Source of the DNA: Oxytricha trifallax
Lineage: Eukaryota > Ciliophora > Spirotrichea > Sporadotrichida > Oxytrichidae
DNA length: 64,000 nt
Direction of reading: 5' to 3'
Assembly: GCA_000711775.1 (NCBI GenBank)
Contig: ARYC01017644.1
Coordinates: forward strand, 1 to 64,000
Positions 12,290 to 22,673 of the stretch are shown here, in pieces. Made by a program: the position numbers and the translations under genes. Position 1 is the first letter of the stretch. Every line of letters begins with the position of its first letter. The notes under the pieces are model-generated. The model searched no databases and was not told the origin of the DNA. It saw only the letters and a list, made by a program, of their open reading frames with translations.

Positions 12290-12850
12290 ATGGGAAATTG
12301 TGTAAGCACAAACGATAGAGCATAAAAGTAAGTATATACTAAAACAGAATGCGATTTAATTCGTAGATTTATCTATTTTATTGAACTTTTCGCACATAAG
12401 TAATTTAATGTTCAATGAAGTTTATAAAACAAGTCAATTATCTTTTCTAAAATTTAAATGTTTCTTCCTTTGATGTGCTAAATATTTGCAAATTTTAGCG
12501 TAGTGACTATAACATCTAAAACAGTTGCTGGTGAGTGGTTCGGCCAATAAGTTCTAGATATACCAGATTTGCACAAAAAAGAACTAGAATTTGAAGTCAG
12601 CATATATCAAGTTAAACTAAGAGAACTGGCATCTTAAGTAAGTTCATTTTTATATTAAATGAATTCATGAATAAAAAGATGAGAATTTATTGCTTTTTTC
12701 AAGCCATATTCACATCGAGATTAATAAATGGCTATTATATTTTGTCAAGATATAAGTTAATAACAATGATTTATAGATGAATTGCTTCTTGGAGATATAA
12801 ATCGATGATCAACCTGATTATAAGTTTGAGACAAGCGTTTCAATGAACAC
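12290..12850 (+). CDS. Myristoylation-signal protein with DUF1765-like core, 5' part
   Basis: ATG at 12290 gives MGNCVSTNDRAQK, a classic N-myristoylation/palmitoylation start (Gly2, Cys4). A GTAAGT-type intron follows at about 12329-12498. The next exon reads VVTITSKTVAGEWFGQQVLD and continues with KKELEFEVSIYQVKLRELAS. After a second intron the last exon reads MNCFLEIQIDDQPDYKFETS. The beta-strand pattern resembles a C2-like domain, which would suit membrane attachment, but that is a guess. The reading is then broken by about 4 kb of non-coding DNA before resuming near 16868. Confidence 0.55.
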
Positions 12851-12900
12851 ATTTTATTATATTTACTTTTAATATATATTTCAATCTTAATTTTAATTTT

Positions 12901-12912
12901 ATATCAAGATTG
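12901..12912. repeat. 12-bp direct repeat ATATCAAGATTG, left copy
   Basis: The same 12 bases recur at 16245-16256, exactly at the two edges of the inserted composite element. It can be read as a target-site duplication or as a pointer-like repeat. Confidence 0.8.
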
Positions 12913-13031
12913 GTCGAGTACATATAGGGGTAACTCCCCTCGGAAAGAGGAAACTGGATCACCAAAAGTCAAAGTATGAATATCTGATTATATAAAAACT
13001 GGTGGCTAGCCGAGTATTAAATTCCGTACAG

Positions 13032-13034
<3 letters not shown>

Positions 13035-13064
<30 letters not shown>
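13035..13064. repeat. (TAA)n microsatellite, left
   Basis: About ten TAA units directly before the left arm of the long inverted repeat. Confidence 0.95.
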
Positions 13065-13066
<2 letters not shown>

Positions 13067-13067
13067 T

Positions 13068-13420
13068 GTTAACTACCGAGATCCCCCCTCCATTTCCCAT
13101 ACCCCCCGCTACCCCCCCCCACCCCCATTAAAATATCCTATTTCATATCAAATTTTTTATCTACAGGGTCTAAATCGATCTCCTTCTTGACATCTCGGTA
13201 TCATTGACCCTACATTATATATGAAATTTCATTCTCGACATCATAGACCCTATTTTATGAATATAATTTCCTTATAATTTAAAATTTATTTATTTTTACA
13301 ATAGTGAAAATAAATCATATGAATTTTATACTTTGTTAAGTTTCACGTTGTTTCTCAACCATATTATGAAATATAAGTTGAAAAACTTTTTCATATTTTT
13401 TTAATGATAATAAAATTTTT
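13068..13420. repeat. Long inverted repeat, left arm
   Basis: Starts near TACCGAGATCCCCC with C-rich runs, then ACCCCCATTAAAATATCC and GGGTCTAAATCGATCTCC. The same string is found inverted at 15756-16126. The arms differ by small indels in the C/G runs and by about 30 bp of internal difference. Confidence 0.85.
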
Positions 13421-13464
13421 ATATAAAATCCCAATGCTGTTATTTACAAGATTTTGATGACAAT

Positions 13465-13465
<1 letters not shown>

Positions 13466-13563
<98 letters not shown>

Positions 13564-13754
13564 CAAGTAGTAGAGTAGTAGTAGTAGTAGTAGCAGTAGT
13601 AGTAGCAGTAGTAGTAGCAGTAGTAGTAGTAAATAGTAGTAGTAGCAGTAGTAGTAGTAGCAGTAGTAGTAGTAGTAGTAGTAGCAGTAGTAGTAGTAGT
13701 AGCAGTAGTAGCAGTAAGTAGACAATAGTAGCATAGTAGTAGCAGTAGTAGTAT

Positions 13755-13810
<56 letters not shown>

Positions 13811-13829
13811 GTAGTAGTAGTAGTAGTAG
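13466..13829. repeat. (GTA)n microsatellite with interruptions
   Basis: About 360 bp of GTA/TAG units with occasional GCA, ATT and AAG interruptions. It generates meaningless Leu/Tyr-rich ORFs on the minus strand. Confidence 0.95.
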
Positions 13830-13869
13830 CTATTCTACTAAAGCTACCAAAATGACGAGATCTCCTATT

Positions 13870-15410
13870 TAATTATTATAAACTGCTACCCCTCTATAAT
13901 AAAACTTTACAATCTCTAACAACCCCACGAATCCAACATATGAACCTACTGCTCCTTAATTCTAACGCCCCGCTCAGCCAGCAAGACGACCCATAGCTGC
14001 TGGAGGACCCCTCAGAGGATCTGCTGCTTGACCATCTTGAGTTTGACGACCCCCTGCTAACAAAGACATCTTTCAAACAGCGTTTAAACATTACCCTGAG
14101 CAACATTTAGATGGTGGAAAAAAGTCATGGGGTCCTCTGACACGTGGTGAGTAGTATTCTCGGCAAGCGCTCCACGCTCTTCCATTCGACACAAGTGGAC
14201 TAGGTTTTGGATAGAGTTTGTAGTATCGAGAAGGAAGATGGCGGCCGCCATATTCAACGTTCTCATGATTATTCGACGCACCACCAAACCATGGGTGACT
14301 TCTTGGATCCCACCACGGATGTCTCTGCAAATGCACCTCTATTAAGGTAAGATTCGAGCCTTAGTTGTTCACACCATATGTAGGGAAGGAGCACAATGTA
14401 ACCTATTACCTAAAATAAGTGATCATATGGCAAGTCCCAGCAATTATCTCAAGAACGTGATCAGATGGCAAGTCCCAGCAATTATCTCAAGAACGCCTGC
14501 TGTCCAGATACCGTTGGCTCAGCCACCAAGCCAGTTGGCATCCTGAATACTCATGAGTTGCCAAAGGCACTAAACTCTTATGCCAAAGCACGAAGCTCTA
14601 GTGCATTGCGCCTTTGTGAAATTCATACTACTCTAGTGCTAAAGTGTATCAGAGTAAACCCTTCTAAATCAGGATTCTTGGCACCCTAGTCTATGGCAGT
14701 CAAACTGGCCTGTTTGGAGGCAGCACTCTACATGAGTTGGCTTAGGGTCGCATACATTAGGGCACTCACTGCATGGAGCCGACTTATAAGGACTCTGAGG
14801 GTCAAGTGATTTTGAATATTCCAACTACCTGGCGTCATCAGCAAAAGTATTCATCGGATAATCTTAGTATGGTAAACAGCTGCCTGTCCAGTTATTTGTA
14901 CTCCGCTAGCTCGGGCTGTGCTCTCTCGATCGATGTACGATAAAACTAATGTTGATTGCTGAAATCATTCGTGTTCGCCTGCAACAAGCTCACTGTCAAA
15001 TTCAACGATTTGAAAAATCCCAATCTGAAGGTCTCCTGAGCTTGACATTCTGAGTGCCTCCACCAACTAAGACCCAATCAAGAATAATGAGACTGTAGAC
15101 AACATCATGAACCGAGCTCCTGACAGAGACAAGAGACCCCTGTCAATAAGCAAGGAAAGGCAGAGAAGAGCGTCATGAAGAGATTCAAGAAGGACCTGGC
15201 CATGCTGAAGCAGAGCGCCCCCACCTCCCCCCTCAGTTCCTGCAGAGATTCAAGCCCGCCCTCACCAAGGACACCGTGGATACGTTGATGAAGGAAGCAT
15301 TGAAATTCAGACCAAAGGATGGAGAATGCGAAGAGATCTAGAACCTGGACATGGAGAGACAAGAGCAGCTCAAGACCTTGAGAGAGATTGGCAAATTTGT
15401 GAAGTGAATT
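13870..15410 (+). pseudogene. GC-richer decayed coding-like island inside the composite insertion
   Basis: The base composition is clearly more GC-rich than anything around it, and no family is recognised. The plus strand has a 114-codon open run from 14465 (MASPSNYLKNACCPDTVGSA...). In shifted frames near the right end there are protein-like pieces: KRFKKDLAMLKQSAPTS, RFKPALTKDTVDTLMKEALK and LDMERQEQLKTLREIGKFVK, ending at TGA 15405. The shifts and stops suggest a decayed gene. It could be the relic of the element's own protein or a captured sequence. Confidence 0.4.
14420..14495. repeat. 38-bp tandem duplication
   Basis: Two adjacent copies (14420-14457 and 14458-14495) of a unit containing GGCAAGTCCCAGCAATTATC. 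They differ at one base (CATATGG against CAGATGG), so the duplication is recent. Confidence 0.9.
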
Positions 15411-15489
15411 GTGTGATATTAAGTTTCAAGTATTAGCATTTCGATTAATTTTATACGTCTACAAAAAATTGTAAATAATAGCATTGTGG

Positions 15490-15755
15490 TTTTACTATGA
15501 TACAAAAATATTTTTTTTTAATTTTTGTCCCTTAAATCAACTTCATTCGACATAATTCGAAGAAATAGTATGAGTATTTTTTTAATTTTTTTTTCTTCTT
15601 TAATTTTATAAGTCATAATGGATAAAATAATTATAAAAAAATGAAGAAAAAAAAACTTAAAAAATTACTCATAATATTTTTTTGAATTATGTCGAATGAA
15701 GTTGATTTAAGGGACAAAAACTTTTTAAAAAATATTTTTGTATCATAGTATATTA
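15490..15755. repeat. Hairpin-forming inverted repeat (MITE-like)
   Basis: The left arm contains ACTATGATACAAAAATATTT and CTTAAATCAACTTCATTCGA. The right arm carries their inverse complements in mirrored order and ends at about 15755, where the long inverted repeat's right arm begins. The centre lies near 15610-15640. No coding potential. Confidence 0.85.
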
Positions 15756-16126
15756 AAATTTGACTTTCATTAAAAAAATATGAAAAAGTTTTTCAATTTA
15801 TATTTCATAATATGGTTGAGAAACAACGTGAAACTTAACAAAGAATTAAATTCATATGAGTTATTTAAACTATTGTGAAAATAAATAAATTTTAAATTAA
15901 AAGGAATTTATATACATAAAATAGGGTCTATGATGTCGAGATAAAAATCATTTACATAAAAAGGGTCTATAATATCGAGATGTCAAGAAGGAGATCTATT
16001 TAGACCCTGTAGATAAAAAATTTGATATGAAATAGGATATTTTAATGGGGGTGGGGGGGCTACGGGGGGGTATGGGGAATGGGAGGGGGGATGGGGTACC
16101 CCCTGGGGGGGGGATCTCGGTTAGTA
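15756..16126. repeat. Long inverted repeat, right arm
   Basis: Inverse complement of 13068-13420. It ends in G-rich runs and GGATCTCGGTTAG next to the terminal (TAA)n tract. Confidence 0.85.
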
Positions 16127-16130
16127 CAAA

Positions 16131-16247
<117 letters not shown>

Positions 16248-16256
16248 TCAAGATTG

Positions 16257-16867
16257 AACACTCAAAATGTCTAGGTACTATTAATCTTATTAATTTACCT
16301 AAAATTAGTGGAAAAACTTTGAGAAAAGTTTCAAATATAAATGCGTGTACGAGAATTTACAAAATAAGTTTCTTGAAATCAGATTGATGGAATTCACTAA
16401 AAATAAGTTTGAGAGTAATGTAAAGTCAGTGTATAGAGTTGACTTATATACTTTGGCTATCGGCCCAGTTCATCACTCCATTGAACTATGTAATACAGTA
16501 AGATAGATAAAATTCAATATTTTAAAAGAAAAATGAAGTGGGAAAAAGATAACATGACTTGTTAAATTTAATTTTGTCAACCAAATTCATTCAGGAAAAT
16601 ATATAATACATTTAGGAAGCAAAGTAGTTTTATGGTTAGAAAAAAATATTAATTTATAAGCACACATTAAATATGATATAAATTAAGAAATAAAATTGTG
16701 AATCGAGAGAGTAAAATATTAATCTTTAAAAGATTTACTTAGATTATTGATGAAGAAATCTTTTCCATTTCTACAATAAAATTTATTTATTAGAACAAGA
16801 AATATGTTGGGAAATTGTCTTGTGATATTGTTTCAATAAAATCTAACATTAATTAAAATATAATTTA
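16257..16867. other. AT-rich non-coding DNA, probably the rest of an IES
   Basis: It lies between the composite insertion and the next coding segment of the same gene, with no protein-like frame. With 12850-12912 it forms the likely IES into which the element inserted. Confidence 0.45.
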
Positions 16868-19800
16868 GATATCGTCTTCTCAGAGATTAAGCAAGTAGAA
16901 GTGAAGGTAGAAGAAGCACATATTAGATTCAACGAGCATAGAGACGAAGCCTATAATGTGAATTTTCACATCATCACCTATTAGCAATAATTTGAATCGA
17001 ATACCTCCTCAACTAAGATCAGCAAGGTAGGCACGGGAGCGGAACATGATAATTCTTTCGTTGACTGGGTATTTGATAAGAAAACCCAACATATTCACAT
17101 TGGCAAGAGTGAAGAGGAAGACCAAAAAGAGAAGGAAGAGATGAAAAAAAGATTCAGATAGTAGTAACTTGAGGCTGATTAAAATCATTAAGATAGCATT
17201 ATAGATTATAATGAATCACCCTATTGCTTGGTAAGAATCACTCTTTTTAGTTGATAACTTTTAATTTCAAATTGTGTAGTTTAAACTTTCCATGGACAAG
17301 GTTAGATACACGTCAATGAAATTCAAGATATGGGAGGATAAATTTTATAAGTTAGATGTACAGAAGAAGCATTTACACTTGGAAGAAATCAAGATTGATG
17401 TTTTGAAAAAGACTTCAACATTGAACTTAAATGGTTTGATGCCAGAAAACACAGACACATCACCCTTAAAGCCGTATTTTTTAATTTGTTTCTTATTTTT
17501 TCGCAACCAATTAAGAGAAAAGGCAGCGATTAGATCAAGGATGAGTTACATCATGCTCTTAAGAGATAAGACTCAAATAGATTGAATAAGGATGCTAAAG
17601 AGTACTATGCTCCAGGTCATCACTTGCCCTATGCAAAGAAAGTTTCAAAGCACCTAGATGATAATGAAGACCTTAGTGTAGATTTAATAGCAGAATGCTA
17701 CATTGGCTTTACTAAACTTCTCAACGATGAAATGAGAGCATTTGACATGAAGGATTCTATGATCTTTGATACTTTGAAAGTAAATTCTATCACTAAAGCA
17801 GGAAATGCAAGTGGAACCATCAACGGTAAATTAACTCTATCTAATTAAGATATGGCCAAGAAAGCTTCATCTAGCGATATATTCAAATCAACTTTCTTAT
17901 CTTCAAAAAAGAAGTAATTTATATTACTAAGATTTGAAATATTTCTAAAAATTATTTAAACTGTGTAATTTACTGAGAAACTATGGTTTTGTGGTCAATA
18001 AATTGGAGAAATTTCTGGAACTTTGACATTCTACAATCTTCCTATTCTTTATTAGATGAAAGTAGGATGATTTCATTTAACAATTGAATTTATCTTAAGT
18101 ATCATACTTTAAGTGTACATAGGTGAAGTAAAAGTATGAAGAATTTTTATTTAGTTTAGGATACTAAGCTAAAAGAACAAATATAATTTTAATAAGAATT
18201 AGAAATTTAACTTATAATTACTAACTAATGTAGTAGGAGTCTTAACTAAAAATGGAATACAATTCAGTTCAAAGCCTATACTCTTAGACACACAATTTGG
18301 TGGAACAAAACTTTCAACAAATAACGAAAGTTAAATAAATAAACTCAACATCCTGAAAGATAAGCTCATCCTATCTGATACAGGGAAGGTGAAGTAAAGA
18401 CTTTCAAATTATGAAAAGTAGTAAATTTTCTAGGAGCTCACATAAATTCTTACTCATTCATCAAAGAACTCCATGATGTCCTTTATTTATTAAGACGAAT
18501 CTGAAATGATAAAGGGTCAAAAGATTTTGATTGATTTAGGGCTTCACTGTCTGGCTTTCTCTGAGTATGTTGACTTTGATCAAAGAGAATTTTATTACAA
18601 CATTTTATGCCAAATTATGAGAAGAAGTGAACTCGATCTGGGTTAAATGGGATTTTAACAGGGAGTGAACCAAAGCGATAAAAATGCAAGGGACATATTC
18701 AAGAAGAAGCTAAAGGTTGCTAGTTAATATCAAATGTTTCAGTATTAAGCTTTGTAGATGGGCATCGAAAAATTGAATATGAAAGGAGTAGATGTTTACA
18801 AAAGAAACTTTGTTGAAATTATTATATCTATCAGTTATTTCAGAGTTCCAGAATTTAGAGAAAGATTCTTGAACATAATTTTAGAGAAAAGTGATGGGTC
18901 TATTGAAGAGTGGAGAAATACAGAGGGTTTTACTCTTGATAGAAATCAGAATGAGGAAAAGGAATTCTCGACAGTAGCTATTATGAGAATGTTTGATTGG
19001 AAAACTTTTTGCTATGACAAAATTCCAGAAAATAAATAAGAATAAGCATTAGAAATTTTGCAGCAAATTTTAGGTTCAGATAAATGGAAACTTAGAATTA
19101 ATCTTTTATTTTTAATTCAAAAGAGAGGTGTTGCCTTCTTCTTGATTATAAAACAATGGGCTATTTATGTGAAAAACACATTAGTTAGCAATAATGTCAG
19201 TTGGAAGGATATACCAGGGTACAAAACTATTCTTAAGTCAATTTTGCTTGAAATGAAAGAAAGAGACATTGCTTTCTATCCAGAAGCTTTAAAGGAAACG
19301 ACTTGTGCTATGCTCTATAATGAAAAGCTGCTCAATATTTTTGTCACTATAGTCTTAAAGAAAACCCATGCTTTCGATATTCCTGCAGTCAGCAGTGCTC
19401 TAGAATTGATTGCTTCTTGGTTCACTACTATAAACAAAAATAAATAGCTTGTTCCACCTCAATTTGATTATATGCTCCTCTTTAAGGCCATTAAGATTTT
19501 AATGGACTTAGATCATGGCATGTCAACAGCTAAGTGCATTTGGCTACTTTTCAAAATCACTCACATTATACCTCTTAAGTAAAGATAAGTTTTACTTGAA
19601 GAAATTTTGACAAGCAAGAAATTCTTTCACTATTTCTTTCACTGGTCTTTCAATGTGAGGATGGTATTCTATTACTTCTATTTCTTCCAACTTTATTAAA
19701 CCCTGATGCCAAGAAAAGAAGAAGCTAAGGATGGAGTTTAACCTTCAACAAGATCTTTAAATAATAATGACAATAAATTCTTTGGTATCGGTGGCAGTAG

Positions 19801-21020
19801 TAAAGTGGCTCCTTAAAATGGGCTTGCAACAGTTAGATTAAAAGGAGGTTTTGTATAAGATGGCTCCTCATCTTCTCTTTTAAAATGAAATAAATAACTC
19901 TTATTTCCTATAATCTTTAATAGAATAATGCTCCTATTTTAATTAATGTTTAGGGAAACCTTCACCAATGATTAGGACAAGCAGTGAATCACAATTTTCA
20001 AAGTCAGCTTTCCCTAAGGACCCTAAATCCAGAACTAAAAATCAGGGCCAATTTGAAAACATCTCCTTACAGTCTAAAGAAGAAATGATAGAGAGATTGA
20101 GGCAATTAGTGGCTGATAAAAGCTCGACAGGATCAGTCCTCCTTGCTAACTCTAGACTTAATCAAGGAGAAAATATTAAGAAGTTTTAGGAAAAATTCTT
20201 AAAAAGAAACAAGGAAATCACTGATCTATACAATTTGACTGATAAAATTTAGAGGAGATTTAAAAGTTTTAAAGCAAATTTTAGATTTTTAACTTACTAT
20301 AATCATTAAAATATAAGTCAGCATTATAGAGTATTATCCCATTAAAATTAAGAAATATCTCAAAGAAAACAAATCAGAACTGATTCAATAAAAATCAAAG
20401 GATGAGAAGAAAATTTAAGAAATCCAAGTTGCAAATAATCCAAAAATTAGAGAACAAATGCTGGCTAAGAAACTTAGCCAAAATTTTGTTAATTTTATTT
20501 TGATTTAGAAATTAAGTTATCTAATTATCCAGTAAAAGTTTTTCCTATAAATATGCCCTAAAATTTTATAAAATGGTAGTGCAAATGTCAGCAAGTTAAA
20601 TTCTCAGCCTAAATTGTATTCAGCATCATACATTACTGAGAGTGACGACGAAGATTTTAGCATTCCAGAGGAGCGTGACTACAAGAAGGATATTGATCTA
20701 TTGAAGAAAAAAACAGGAGATTTCAACATTAATAATTACATTCACATTTTAAATGAAGAGGAGAGAGCTACTTATTAGAAAATCATAAACAAAATACCTG
20801 AAGCTAACAGAGTTTACATTTAATAGTAAGTTTGAATACGTTTTAAAATACATTTTGCTATAGTTCATTGAGAAAGCAATATAAGAAGATCTATGATGAA
20901 TACCTAACCTGGTTAAGTTAGCATGATAACGCAGGTGAGGAGGTCAAAGATTTCCCAGATATTGCAGTCAAGGTCCCAAGAGATGAAGCAGAGACTAATA
21001 TAGTATCTGATGAGTGGTGA
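16868..21020 (+). CDS. Myristoylation-signal protein with DUF1765-like core, main and 3' part
   Basis: Coding resumes with DIVFSEIKQVEVKVEEAHIR and passes an intron at about 17231-17280. It continues through KFKIWEDKFYKLDVQKKHLH and YYAPGHHLPYAKKVSKHLDD to a long helical region (18240-19780). That region contains ISYFRVPEFRERFLNIILEK, FDYMLLFKAIKILMDLDHGM and FFHYFFHWSFNVRMVFYYFY. The HWS-x-VR pattern near the end resembles the DUF1765 family, whose function is unknown. Splices at about 19850-19955, 20265-20320 and 20824-20860 lead to an acidic C-terminus ending VKVPRDEAETNIVSDEW at TGA 21018-21020. The product is well over 1000 residues. A TGA at 19886 could mark an alternative end, which would make 19960-21020 a separate gene. 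Confidence 0.6.
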
Positions 21021-21142
21021 TTTCAAAAGATTTTAATTATCAACAAATAAATTAAGTTACCTTTTAATTTTACTCTTCAGTCAGCGATACGATAATTTTA
21101 AATTTCCATTCGAGGAATAAAATAAGAATATTCTTTTTAATA

Positions 21143-22519
21143 TAGATTACATAAGGGCTAGGAGGATTCCAGAAGACAGCATCAAAGAGTAAACTTTGTG
21201 GATTCTGTCTTGCAAATTTAGTCCAAGCAGGGACTCTATCTACCTTTTGCCCATCTGCCTTTGTAATACAACATTTAAATCTGGATTCATGAGAGATTGG
21301 GAGTGTTCCATCTGCTTTCTTTGGAAGGGTTATATGCCAATGACCGAATTCATCTCTTGTCAATTTATGAGATTCTCTATTCCAGCCATTAAAATCACCA
21401 AACTAACAAAAAAGGAGTGTTTAGATTAATATAAATATTACAATTGAGACTTCTTTAGCAGCTGGAGCCCATTTAAAAATAAATTAAAAACAATATTTCT
21501 AATAAACTGAAAATTAATCTTTGAACTATTTTTAATTATTAAATTTAGATTTTTATATTCTCTATACTCAAGATCTCCATTTTTATTGATATTCAAGCCG
21601 TATTTCTTATAACTTCTTGTGAAATCGATAAATGATCCAGCTTCTGCAGCAAATTATTCTTTCCATCTATATATGTAATATTGTTAAAACATTTTTGCAA
21701 TTTTTAATTGAACTTACGACAAGTATTTAAGTCTTCTCAAGTTGATATCATGCTCAAATTATTTAAGATAAGGGTCGTCATCAATCACTGCGTAAAATTC
21801 TTTTCTATGTTGTTAAACATGCTGTTATTTTTGTGGTGATTGGTGAATTTTTGGATTTATTTTCTGATCTATTTGCTTTTATTCCTCCTGCATAATACTA
21901 CTGCTAAAAAAGTTAAATCAATAGATGACACACAATTTTATTATTTAAAGTGGTTCAAAAATAAATACTACCTAGGTGAGCATCTCTTTTTTGATTAGTA
22001 ATATCCTTCACAACTTCTGCTTATTGTAAATGTACTTGCTATTTAATTTGATCTGCCTGTACAATATTATTAGAAATCAACCCTGCATCTTGAATTTTAT
22101 GAGGGGGAACTTATTGAGTTTAGTTAATTGTTTGGGATGTAATTTCTTCTTTATTTTTGCCTACATCTATGTTATCTTAGGCCTGCTAATCAATCTTATT
22201 ATCATTATGAACCTAAACCTTCTAATAAAAAGTTTGTTTATAAATTTATAAATGTTTATACTTAAGTGCTCTAAACTAAATGAAATTTGTTCAATAATAT
22301 TTACTTTTTTTTTTTATTTTTATATAAATTACTTAACTTAGTTAAAGTTTAGACTTTAATCTCTTCTTAGATCTAAACCTAAGCTTATGAATCAATCTGG
22401 CTTGATTATTAAATTGTGATGCTTTATTCTATTTAAGTATCAACTAAAGGGTCAATATTTTAATGCTCTTCGTGATGATGATCAACTTTTTTCTCAATAG
22501 TGTCAAGGAAATCTTCCAT
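21143..22519 (-). CDS. GBE: 1,4-alpha-glucan (glycogen) branching enzyme, N-terminal segment (inverted)
   Basis: The start ATG at 22519 gives MEDFLDTIEKKVDHHHEEHQ, followed by a long Gln-rich extension unusual for the family. The conserved N-terminus then appears: FYAVIDDDPYLKQFEHDINL, RWKEQFAAEAGSFIDFTRSY, WAPAAKEV, FGDFNGWN (CBM48-type module), FGHWHITLPKKADGTLPISH, RVPAWTKFARQNPQ and NPPSPYV. The enzyme makes alpha-1,6 branches in glycogen in the cytosol. Introns lie at about 21410-21446 and near 21910-21975, and an IES with pointer TAAA at 21472-21555. The segment ends inside pointer CTTATGTAATCTA (21143-21155), which recurs on the other strand at 28817. The protein reading continues there exactly in frame. 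Confidence 0.92.
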
Positions 22520-22673
22520 ATTTTATGTGTTAAAGATGTAAAGATATAAATGGATATTTTATATTAATTTATATATACATATACTAGATAGAATTAAACT
22601 TACAAAGCTCATTAATTCAGTTTATTTGGAATGATATTTTAATTAAGAAAAAATCATAAACTTATCATTTTAT

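Noticed and set aside
12950..13034. tRNA-derived SINE head (A-box-like GGTGGCTAGCCGAGT)
   Set aside because: Only one weak A-box-like match; no B box at the right spacing and no cloverleaf could be folded by eye.
13444..13734. Leu/Tyr-rich minus-strand ORF of 96 residues
   Set aside because: It is a direct translation of the (GTA)n microsatellite and has no protein-like complexity.
14084..14336. Two overlapping minus-strand ORFs in the GC-rich island
   Set aside because: Short, overlapping in different frames and with no family resemblance; GC-rich DNA simply has fewer stops.
22030..22251. Plus-strand hydrophobic ORF of 73 residues
   Set aside because: Antisense shadow of the Gln-rich N-terminal extension of the branching enzyme; hydrophobicity comes from AT-rich complement.
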